The position numbers and the translations under genes are program-made. A DNA stretch of 6,690 nt, taken from contig AQRW01000070.1 of assembly GCA_000402295.1 (NCBI GenBank), forward strand, positions 1 to 6,690, read 5' to 3'. Under the pieces are notes generated by a model. That model saw nothing but the letters and a program-made list of their open reading frames with translations. It did no database searches and had not been told where the DNA came from. Numbering within the stretch: position 1 is the stretch's first letter; each line of letters opens with the position of its first letter. Positions 1-4,960 of this stretch are shown here, in pieces. The DNA is from Candidatus Aerophobus profundus SCGC AAA252-L23. Lineage in GTDB: Bacteria; Aerophobota; Aerophobia; Aerophobales; Aerophobaceae.

Positions 1-38
1 TCCACCGCGACCACCTTCACCTCCACCGCGACCACCTT
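1..38. repeat. 21-bp tandem repeat encoding the Gly/Arg tail
   Basis: The 17 bases at 1-17 recur exactly at 22-38, a period of 21 bases or 7 codons. Read on the minus strand each unit encodes a GGRGGGE-like heptad of the RRM protein's tail. The array continues beyond the left edge, so copy number is unknown. Such repeats can vary in length between strains by slippage. Confidence 0.8.
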
Positions 39-291
39 GGCGGCCTTCGGAGCGAGGACGAGCCTCATTCACCCGGAGAGCTCGTCCTTTAAGCTCTTGC
101 TCGTTCATACCGCTGATCGCGGACTGAGCTTCATCTTTTGTGGGCATTTCCACAAATCCAAATCCTCTCGACTCACCACTGAACTTATCTTTAATAACTC
201 TAACCGATGCAACTTCGCCAAAAGCTTCAAAAGCTTGCTGTAAATCCCCTTCGGTAACCTGACTGGAGAGGTTACCCACGTAAATATTCAT
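1..291 (-). CDS. Glycine-rich RRM RNA-binding protein (3' end outside the window)
   Basis: Single RNA recognition motif protein of the bacterial glycine-rich/cold-inducible Rbp type, which binds single-stranded RNA. The 97 visible codons start MNIYVGNLSS, where IYVGNL (residues 3-8) is RNP2. RGFGFVEM (about residues 42-49) is RNP1, with the two aromatic residues that stack on RNA bases. The RRM ends near residue 78 (LRVNEARPR). A Gly/Arg tail (GGRGGGEGGRGG) follows and runs off the left edge, so no stop codon is visible. Start is ATG at 291-289, preceded by AAGGAG seven bases upstream. It lies 174 bases downstream of the cold-shock gene on the same strand. No convincing promoter or terminator separates them, so cotranscription is possible. 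Both products being small RNA binders suggests a shared role in RNA remodelling or cold adaptation (inference). The family call is safe; the RNA target is unknown. Confidence 0.95.
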   Translation of the reverse strand, partial: MNIYVGNLSSQVTEGDLQQAFEAFGEVASVRVIKDKFSGESRGFGFVEMPTKDEAQSAISGMNEQELKGRALRVNEARPRSEGRQGGRGGGEGGRGG

Positions 292-334
292 TCAGATCTC
301 CTTCTTAATTCTAATACGTATCTCGCAGTTCTCT

Positions 335-403
335 TCACGGTCCGGAAAGTAAGAAATCATCACCCAGACCAGGAATAAAACCCTGCAAACCCAGCATGAA
401 CAT
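335..403 (-). CDS. Possible 22-residue hydrophobic small ORF (doubtful)
   Basis: Between the cold-shock and RRM genes, an ATG at 403-401 opens a 22-codon frame ending in TGA at 337-335. The peptide starts MFMLGLQGFIPGLG and is rich in Gly, Leu and Phe, reminiscent of a membrane or leader peptide. The frame stays open upstream to a TAG just after the cold-shock gene. No Shine-Dalgarno sequence precedes the ATG, and I recognise no homologue. It may be chance; it is listed only because it fills the spacer between two RNA-binding genes on the same strand. Confidence 0.15.
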   Translation of the reverse strand: MFMLGLQGFIPGLGDDFLLSGP

Positions 404-465
404 CGCTATCCCGGCCAAACTTCGATAACTGAAGACAAAGCTTCTCTACTCTATCCCACCTACAC

Positions 466-699
466 CTATTCAGCCTGGTTGCCGCTTTGCTCAGAACTCA
501 ACTTAGTAACATTAACAGCGTGAGAACCTCTCTCACCCTGCTCAACTTCAAAGGTTACTTTGTCACCTTCTTCCAAACTTCGAAACCCCCCTTGGGCAAT
601 GTTGGAAAAATGGACAAAAACATCTTCACCTTCGGCCCGGGAGATAAACCCGTAGCCTTTTCGGTCGTTGAACCACTTAACTGTTCCTTCTTCTGCCAT
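466..699 (-). CDS. Cold-shock domain protein (CspA family)
   Basis: Small nucleic-acid-binding OB-fold protein, a probable RNA chaperone. At 77 residues it is slightly longer than the usual 65-70. It begins MAEEGTVKWFNDRKGYGFI. KGYGFI (residues 14-19) is RNP1 and VFVHF (about 27-31) is RNP2; both carry the conserved base-stacking aromatics. The fold ends at HAVNVTKL, followed by a polar tail SSEQSGNQAE. The start is the ATG at 699-697, placed eight bases after a near-perfect AAAGGAGGTGAT ribosome binding site. A GTG nine bases upstream (708-706) is in frame but lies inside that site and is unlikely. A sigma70-like promoter at 897-925 gives a leader of about 190 nt, as in cold-shock mRNAs that control their own translation by folding. 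The RRM gene follows on the same strand. Confidence 0.97.
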   Translation of the reverse strand: MAEEGTVKWFNDRKGYGFISRAEGEDVFVHFSNIAQGGFRSLEEGDKVTFEVEQGERGSHAVNVTKLSSEQSGNQAE

Positions 700-890
700 C
701 GATATCACCTCCTTTCTGTCACCAATTAACTTCCGGTGATACCCTGTTTTCCTGAGAACACATAATTTCTTTTAGTCAAAAATATTGGGATTTTAGTGTG
801 GAGTGTTGATTTCTTCGGGTAGGAGAAAAACCTATGGGGGGGCTACTCTCACAGGAAGAGCACACTAAAGCTCTCTCAATAACTACTTAC
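700..890 (-). promoter_or_regulatory. Structured leader of the cold-shock mRNA (candidate RNA switch)
   Basis: This is the predicted 5' untranslated region. Near its start, 857-861 and 870-874 form a 5-bp hairpin (AGAGC/GCTCT). Its 8-nt loop plus one stem base (861-869) is exactly complementary to 792-800 (TTTAGTGTG/CACACTAAA), allowing a pseudoknot or a competing long-range helix. Near the gene, 735-741 is complementary over 7 bp to 703-709, which overlaps the extended Shine-Dalgarno GGAGGTGAT. The same segment (735-739) can instead pair with 719-723, which would leave the site free. Leader-based temperature control is established for E. coli cspA. Here the switching is inferred from complementarity only. 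Confidence 0.4.
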
Positions 891-896
891 AACTGT

Positions 897-925
897 ACTA
901 TGTCATAAACTTCAATATCTGTCAA
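897..925 (-). promoter_or_regulatory. Promoter of the cold-shock gene
   Basis: On the minus strand, a perfect -35 hexamer TTGACA (925-920) is separated by 17 bases from CATAGT (902-897), a 4/6 match to the -10 consensus. Transcription would begin near 890, leaving an untranslated leader of about 190 nt before the start codon at 699. Confidence 0.6.
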
Positions 926-1136
926 CACAAGTAGAATATCCAAAAGAATTGAGAGACGCAAATAGTAAACCCATTTAGAGATGGAGAAAAGCACCAGAGT
1001 AAGAAGTGAGAATTGTGTACTGAAGGAACTCAATCGGTGGAGAGCTTTCCAGACTATCAAAAAAACAAAACCCCGCTTTAAAACACAGAGTTATCAAAGT
1101 TATCTTTTTGCAATAAAGATGAAGCGAAAGGTAAGA

Positions 1137-1211
1137 TTATAATACCTCGTCCTGCTCACTACTATCTTCTGTCAACTTGTAGTGACCGTTGGATACCCCT
1201 ATCTTCCTCAT
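1137..1211 (-). CDS. Possible 24-residue peptide (doubtful)
   Basis: An ATG at 1211-1209 opens a 24-codon frame ending TAA at 1139-1137. The peptide starts MRKIGVSNGHYKLTE and is acidic toward its end, so its composition is protein-like. It lies about 14 bases downstream of the predicted start of the 1232-1259 promoter. AGGTGA lies directly before the ATG, closer than a normal ribosome binding site. I recognise no family. It could be a real small protein, a remnant or chance. Confidence 0.2.
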   Translation of the reverse strand: MRKIGVSNGHYKLTEDSSEQDEVL

Positions 1212-1231
1212 TCACCTAATTGACACTCTAC

Positions 1232-1259
1232 ATTCTAAACATATTCCGACCATTGTCAA
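1232..1259 (-). promoter_or_regulatory. Second leftward promoter, target unclear
   Basis: On the minus strand, TTGACA (1259-1254) and TAGAAT (1237-1232, 5/6 match) are separated by 16 bases. Initiation would fall near 1225. Downstream lie a 24-codon frame and then about 300 bases before the cold-shock promoter. It may drive a small RNA or peptide, or act as a distal promoter for the cold-shock gene. No terminator is visible in between. Confidence 0.4.
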
Positions 1260-1288
1260 GAGTTTCTCCTATCAATTGTGACAAAAAG

Positions 1289-1316
1289 TTGACAAAAATG
1301 TTAATTACCATAAATT
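1289..1316 (+). promoter_or_regulatory. Promoter of the DUF6062-like gene
   Basis: TTGACA (1289-1294) is followed after 16 bases by TAAATT (1311-1316), a 4/6 match to the -10 consensus, in an AT-rich setting. Transcription would begin near 1323. The short leader contains a perfect 6-bp hairpin, AGACTG/CAGTCT at 1336-1341 and 1350-1355 with an 8-base loop. Confidence 0.5.
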
Positions 1317-1369
1317 AAAAAAACAAAAAATTTAGAGACTGTAGATTTTCAGTCTATAGAGATGAAAAT

Positions 1370-2020
1370 TTGAGGAAAAAGGTCTTACAAAAAACAGATT
1401 TTTACAATATTATGGACTTTGAGTTATCGGATGCCTTAGAGGAAAAGACCTGTCCTATTTGTTTCCTTGTCCAAAAGTCTGAATATAAATATATGAATAC
1501 TCTTTTTTATGAATTTGTTAATGATCCTGGGGTTAGGAGAAAATTGAGGAAATCATGCGGATTTTGTACTAAACATGCCCAGTTGGCTAAGAAGATGGAC
1601 AATCACTTAGGGGTGGCCATAATTTATCAGGATATATGTTCCACTATCATCGAAAAAATGGAGAAAGAGAAGGAAATCCCCTCTCTCGGTGAAAGATGTC
1701 CTCTTTGTGAGCTTGCAGATGAAGTAGAAAAAGATTACCTCCAAATCTTCATAGAAAATTTCTCTCACAAAAATTTTCAAGATCGTTATAGACAAAGTTT
1801 TGGACTATGTATGCATCATTTTCTTGTAGTTTATTCCAGATTATCCGAGCAAAAGGGAAAAGATACTCTTAAACAGTACCAAATGGATAGTTTAAGAAAA
1901 TATTCATCCGAGCTGGAGGAATTTATTAGAAAACATGATTATCGGTTCTCTAATGAAAAATTTGGCCAGGAAGCCACTTCTTGGAAGGAAGCAGTAGATA
2001 AATTAGCGGGGAATCTTTGA
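1370..2020 (+). CDS. DUF6062-like protein with two CxxC...CxxH putative zinc sites
   Basis: Resembles the DUF6062 family of uncharacterised bacterial cytoplasmic proteins (about 220-250 residues). The 216 residues carry two similar halves: C28-P-I-C31 with C66-T-K-H69, and C110-P-L-C113 with C147-M-H-H150. Each CPxC is paired with a GFC/GLC-x-x-H some 35 residues later, a geometry that could bind one zinc per half. The C-terminus (EEFIRKHDYRFSNEKFG...) matches the family's typical ending as I recall it. No signal peptide or membrane segment is seen. The start is uncertain. TTG at 1370 has only a weak ribosome binding site; the first in-frame ATG (1412, residue 15) has none and would clip the domain's start. 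It has its own promoter and is 137 bases from the next gene. Function is unknown; assignment rests on remembered motifs. Confidence 0.8.
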   Translation: MRKKVLQKTDFYNIMDFELSDALEEKTCPICFLVQKSEYKYMNTLFYEFVNDPGVRRKLRKSCGFCTKHAQLAKKMDNHLGVAIIYQDICSTIIEKMEKEKEIPSLGERCPLCELADEVEKDYLQIFIENFSHKNFQDRYRQSFGLCMHHFLVVYSRLSEQKGKDTLKQYQMDSLRKYSSELEEFIRKHDYRFSNEKFGQEATSWKEAVDKLAGNL

Positions 2021-2100
2021 TCGGCGAGAATTAATGTTATACCCTCATCCTAATCACTCACCACCAATAAGTTCGGGTAAATCCGCAATAAATTCAACCC

Positions 2101-2129
2101 TTGACAATCTTTTTCAAATAAAATATACT
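2101..2129 (+). promoter_or_regulatory. Promoter of the toxin-antitoxin operon
   Basis: TTGACA (2101-2106), a 17-base spacer and TATACT (2124-2129, 5/6) make this the best promoter in the window. Transcription should begin near 2136, giving a leader of only about 25 bases. It probably drives the RHH-PIN pair and perhaps the two genes after them. Confidence 0.75.
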
Positions 2130-2150
2130 TAAATTAATACTTAGTAATAA
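2125..2150 (+). promoter_or_regulatory. Candidate operator for antitoxin autorepression
   Basis: ATACTTA occurs at 2125-2131 and again at 2137-2143, a 12-base period. The second copy lies in an interrupted palindrome at 2134-2150 (TTA-a-TACT-t-AGTA-a-TAA) centred on 2142. It spans the predicted transcription start and ends at the ribosome binding site. RHH antitoxins usually bind such short repeats as tandem dimers to repress their own operon. Binding here is inferred. Confidence 0.4.
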
Positions 2151-2157
2151 GGAGGTT

Positions 2158-2409
2158 ATGTTGCGAACAACTAAAATCCAAACTTTATCTTTACCACCAC
2201 AAATGGTCGAACAAATTGACGAACTCGCTAAAGAGGAAGGGATGACCAAAAGTGAGTTTTTCCGGGAAGCTGTAAGGCAATACATAAGAAAGAAAAGGTG
2301 GGAGAAAATCAGGGAATATGGAGCTCGAAAAGCAGCAAAACTTGGAATTAAAGAGGAAGACGTCGAGAGATTGATTGATGAGTACCGCTCTGAAAAAGTG
2401 AAAAAATAA
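2158..2409 (+). CDS. Ribbon-helix-helix (CopG/MetJ-type) antitoxin
   Basis: DNA-binding antitoxin partner of the PIN toxin that follows. The 83 residues start MLRTTKIQTLSLPPQM. An N-terminal beta strand (about 6-12, KIQTLSL) precedes helix 1 (about 14-27, PQMVEQIDELAKEE), the turn GMTKSEF and helix 2 (about 32-46, SEFFREAVRQYIRKK). This is the RHH layout. The charged C-terminal tail (about 47-83) would be the toxin-binding part. The AAGGAGG site (2149-2155) is only two bases from the ATG at 2158 but five from the TTG at 2161, so the true start may be TTG at 2161. The stop lies four bases before the toxin's ATG, implying translational coupling. Likely represses its own promoter through the repeats just upstream. 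Confidence 0.88.
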   Translation: MLRTTKIQTLSLPPQMVEQIDELAKEEGMTKSEFFREAVRQYIRKKRWEKIREYGARKAAKLGIKEEDVERLIDEYRSEKVKK

Positions 2410-2413
2410 GCTT

Positions 2414-2842
2414 ATGGTCAAAGTGGTAATTGATACCAATGTTTTAGTTTCAGCTACTCTCTTTGGTGGAAATCCTGAACAGATACTGGATTCAGCCGAA
2501 GAGGGAAAAATTAAGATCTTAATCTCTGAAGAAATATTAGAAGAGTTCAAAGGAGTCCTTCAAAGAAAATTTGGCTTTAGCTTAGATATAGTTGAGATAA
2601 CAGTTTCAGCAATAAAAGAAATTTCCACTTTAGTAACCCCGACCCAGAGACTGAATGTTATAAAGAAAAAAGAAGATGATAACCGCATTCTCGAGTGTGC
2701 CGTAGAGGGCAAGGTTCAATATATTGTCTCTGGAGACAAACGTCATCTCTTACCCTTGAAAGAGTACCAAGGAATAAAAATCTTAAGCCCGGCTCAATTT
2801 TTGAAGGCCATCTCCCAAAGGACACCATTAGAAAGTTTTTAA
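2414..2842 (+). CDS. PIN-domain toxin (COG1569/TIGR00305-type putative endoribonuclease)
   Basis: Probable magnesium-dependent RNase toxin of a type II toxin-antitoxin system. The 142 residues open MVKVVIDTNVLVSA, which supplies the first acidic residue D7. Further acidic positions expected of a PIN active site are E43/E44 (SEEILEEF), D88/D89 (KEDDNRILECA) and D108 (VSGDKRHLL). The family's set of acidic residues is therefore intact. Length is normal for the family. No strong ribosome binding site precedes the ATG; translation probably depends on coupling to the antitoxin, four bases upstream. This arrangement keeps toxin output below that of the antitoxin. The RNA target cannot be told from sequence. 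I see no inactivating change, so the module looks functional. Confidence 0.9.
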   Translation: MVKVVIDTNVLVSATLFGGNPEQILDSAEEGKIKILISEEILEEFKGVLQRKFGFSLDIVEITVSAIKEISTLVTPTQRLNVIKKKEDDNRILECAVEGKVQYIVSGDKRHLLPLKEYQGIKILSPAQFLKAISQRTPLESF

Positions 2843-2886
2843 ATAAGTGGTAGGTAGATTCAATATAAAACAAGGTAGAGAAAATT

Positions 2887-3147
2887 ATGGCAAAATTAGG
2901 AAGCAATAAACGACCGGCGGTTGTACACGTTCAAACACCAACAAGAGCCAAAGAAATTCTGTCTATCTCTGAAGAACATAGCTGGAAAGTTATTGTTGGA
3001 ATAGAACCAGATAAGCCGGAAGATATTTCCGATATAGAGCGACTTCTCAACCCCAAGATAACGAGAAGAAGCAAACCAAAAGTAGGACGTAACGATCCTT
3101 GTCCCTGCGGCAGCGGTAAAAAGTACAAAAAGTGTTGTGGTCGATAA
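2887..3147 (+). CDS. SEC-C metal-binding mini-protein (PBPRA1643-type)
   Basis: An 86-residue protein resembling the uncharacterised PBPRA1643 family of SWIM/SEC-C proteins. The N-terminal part (MAKLGSNKRPAVVHVQT, then SWKVIVGIEPDKPEDISD around residues 36-53) is the family's conserved core. A basic linker leads to the SEC-C motif GRNDPCPCGSGKKYKKCCGR at the C-terminus. Its four cysteines (CPC and CC) are the ligands that bind zinc at the end of SecA. It is not SecA-derived debris, because the N-terminal core belongs to this small family. The start ATG has a weak site (AAGG 11 bases upstream). It is 44 bases after the toxin gene and 79 before the IorA-like gene, with no terminator seen, so it may be cotranscribed with both. 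Function is unknown. Confidence 0.85.
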   Translation: MAKLGSNKRPAVVHVQTPTRAKEILSISEEHSWKVIVGIEPDKPEDISDIERLLNPKITRRSKPKVGRNDPCPCGSGKKYKKCCGR

Positions 3148-3149
3148 TA

Positions 3150-3169
3150 CGATTCTAAACACTGAATCG
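3150..3169 (+). other. Small hairpin between SEC-C and IorA-like genes
   Basis: CGATTC (3150-3155) and GAATCG (3164-3169) form a perfect 6-bp stem with an 8-base loop. No U-run follows, so it is not an intrinsic terminator. It could be an mRNA processing or stability element, or chance. Confidence 0.25.
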
Positions 3170-3226
3170 GACTTGGAACATTGCATAACAACAGGCATGC
3201 TTACGCCCGATAAGGAGAACAAAGTA

Positions 3227-4918
3227 ATGATGGCAGGTAAAAGAGAAAAAGCAAAACTTCCATATTCACCAAAAGTGGAACTTTTAGAGACAATGAAGTT
3301 GAATGGGGTAGAAGCGGTAGCGCGAGGTGCCCTGGAGTCCGGTGTTAGTGTGGCAACTGGCTACCCGGGTGGTCCGATAACCGGTATAATTGAGAGTCTG
3401 GCCAGAGAAAGAGGAGAGGGTATACATGTAGAGTGGAGTTCCAACGAGAAAGAGGCGGTAGCTTGTGCCTTTGGTGCAGCTATGGTAGGAAAAAAGTCGC
3501 TGGTGGCCATCAAGCACGTGGGAATCAATGTAGCTAGTGATGCCATTATGATGGCTGCTTTCACCGGCATAAAGGGAGCCTTGGTTATTGTCGCCGGAGC
3601 TGACCCAGGAGGAATTGTTTCTCAGAATGAAATGGATGATCGGTATTATGCGCCCCTCTTTATGTTACCTATGTTGGAGCCGTCTACCCCTCAAGAAGTT
3701 CTGGATATAACCAGATACGCCTTTAGCCTTTCAGAGAAATACGGAATAGTTGTACTGCTTCGTTTTTCCAGTACCTTTCTTAAATTTTCAGAAGAGGTTC
3801 GGTTGGGCCAATTACCTCAGAAAGAAGATAGTCCAGATAATTTTAGATTCAAACCGGACAAAGAACATCTCTCACTGGGAACCTATATTCTGGAGACCAA
3901 CCGCAACAGACATAAAAGGTTGACTCTCGCAGAGGAAGAGTTAAGTTCATCAAAATTTAATAGAACAGAGGGAAACCAGAAGGCGACTTTAGGTATCATC
4001 ACCGCCGGACCAATTTTGAAGAAGATTAGAGAAGCTACTAAGTGTGCCTCCAAATCATTCAAAATTTTGAGCCTGGGAGTAGTATATCCTTTCCCCAGAT
4101 CCATTATCTCTGAGTTTACCAAATCTCTGGAAAGAGTTTTAGTAGTTGAAGAAATAGAACCATACATAGAGGAAAGAATCCAGAATTTGAATATCCCAAT
4201 CCGAGGAAAAATGACTGGCGATTTGCCCAGGGAAGGTTCTCTTGATCAAAGAGACATCGAAATAGGCCTCAGACGTTTCTTGGGACAGGATGTTTCCCCG
4301 CGGCCTCTAGCCATCCGTTCCCAAGAACACATTCAGGCTAACAAGAGAACTCGTTGGGCTGAAGGATGTCCCATTCTAGCGGGCCACCAGGCTCTCCGTC
4401 AGGCTCTAAATAAAATGGAAGATCCAATTTGTGTAGGAGGAGTAGGCGTAGTCTCCTGGGGAGCCGGAGAACCATACAAAAATCTGATATCTACCTGCTG
4501 TATGGGAATAAGTCCCTCCGTAGTTAGTGGGATGTATCACGCGGGAACCAGTCACCAAGAATTGATCGCCATTATGGGTGATTCTTCTTTTCTCCATTCG
4601 GGCATTCAATCTCTCATCAATGCCGTTTACAATAAAGCCAGAATAACTTTCCTTATATTTGATAACCACAAAACTGCCGAAACCGGCAGTCAACCCAATC
4701 CAGGGACAGGAAGAACTGCTATGGCTCAGGAAACAGTAGCTATTTCTCTGGAGAAATTGGTACAAGCTTGTGGAGTGAAGTATTTCTTTAAAGCTGACCT
4801 TTTTGATACCTCTGATTGCCTAAATAAAATCCTCAAGGCAGTTAAAGAAAAGGAAGTTAGCGTTGTTTTACTCAGTGCTTCTTGTCCACCTATTTGTTGT
4901 GCAAATGCAAAAACTTAA
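3227..4918 (+). CDS. IorA-like thiamine-diphosphate 2-oxoacid oxidoreductase, alpha subunit, lacking the ferredoxin domain
   Basis: Related to indolepyruvate:ferredoxin oxidoreductase alpha (IorA), which oxidatively decarboxylates aryl 2-oxoacids to acyl-CoA. In order: the pyrimidine-binding domain (about 20-200) with GYPGGP at 45-50, EWSSNEK at 69-75 and SQNEMDDRYYA; a middle transketolase-C-like domain (LGVVYPFP, VLVVEEIEPYIEE); and a diphosphate-binding domain with G451-D452-S-S-F-L-H-S-G and D479-N480, the Mg-ThDP motif. The start is ATG 3227, with AAGGAG nine bases upstream; the frame is open back to 3137 but that overlaps the SEC-C gene. Oddities: typical IorA has GYPGTP, a CPHR stretch and TAMTG, whereas here they read GYPGGP, CPIL (381-384) and TAETG (483-487). 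At 563 residues it stops where the two [4Fe-4S] clusters would begin, ending SCPPICCANAKT. No beta subunit (IorB) gene is in the window. Substrate and electron acceptor are therefore uncertain. Confidence 0.85.
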   Translation: MMAGKREKAKLPYSPKVELLETMKLNGVEAVARGALESGVSVATGYPGGPITGIIESLARERGEGIHVEWSSNEKEAVACAFGAAMVGKKSLVAIKHVGINVASDAIMMAAFTGIKGALVIVAGADPGGIVSQNEMDDRYYAPLFMLPMLEPSTPQEVLDITRYAFSLSEKYGIVVLLRFSSTFLKFSEEVRLGQLPQKEDSPDNFRFKPDKEHLSLGTYILETNRNRHKRLTLAEEELSSSKFNRTEGNQKATLGIITAGPILKKIREATKCASKSFKILSLGVVYPFPRSIISEFTKSLERVLVVEEIEPYIEERIQNLNIPIRGKMTGDLPREGSLDQRDIEIGLRRFLGQDVSPRPLAIRSQEHIQANKRTRWAEGCPILAGHQALRQALNKMEDPICVGGVGVVSWGAGEPYKNLISTCCMGISPSVVSGMYHAGTSHQELIAIMGDSSFLHSGIQSLINAVYNKARITFLIFDNHKTAETGSQPNPGTGRTAMAQETVAISLEKLVQACGVKYFFKADLFDTSDCLNKILKAVKEKEVSVVLLSASCPPICCANAKT

Positions 4919-4960
4919 GATAAAAACAAGATTCATCCTCACCAAAAAAACTTGGCCCAA

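Larger units (their letters stand above)
700..1361. other. Gene-poor 662-base stretch between divergent genes
   Basis: No convincing protein gene is present. The left part (700-925) is the leader and promoter of the cold-shock gene. The middle (926-1210) has a short minus-strand frame at 1137-1211 and a 53-codon plus-strand frame at 981-1142, neither with a good ribosome binding site. The right part (1220-1361) is AT-rich and holds divergent promoters, facing left (1232-1259) and right (1289-1316). TTGACA hexamers recur on one strand or the other at 920-925, 1170-1175, 1220-1225, 1254-1259 and 1289-1294. I see no tRNA, rRNA, insertion-sequence end or repeat array. Confidence 0.6.

Noticed and set aside
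700..708. GTG start adding three residues to the cold-shock protein
   Set aside because: The GTG lies within the Shine-Dalgarno sequence itself; the ATG at 699 has ideal spacing and gives the family's normal N-terminus.
1050..1085. Minus-strand terminator suggested by GCGGGG followed by T-rich sequence
   Set aside because: No complementary C-rich arm nearby, so no stable GC hairpin precedes the T-run.
981..1142. 53-codon plus-strand frame (starts MEKSTRVRSE) in the gene-poor stretch
   Set aside because: No ribosome binding site or promoter, biased to Lys/Arg as expected from an A-rich strand, and no recognisable family.
3137..3226. Longer N-terminus of the IorA-like protein starting at GTG 3137
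   Set aside because: It overlaps the SEC-C gene and lacks a ribosome binding site, whereas ATG 3227 has a well-placed AAGGAG.
4919..4960. Bidirectional terminator between the convergent IorA-like and aldolase genes
   Set aside because: A T-run on the minus strand follows TTGGGCCAA, but that symmetry leaves only about 3 bp with a minimal loop, and nothing stronger is present.
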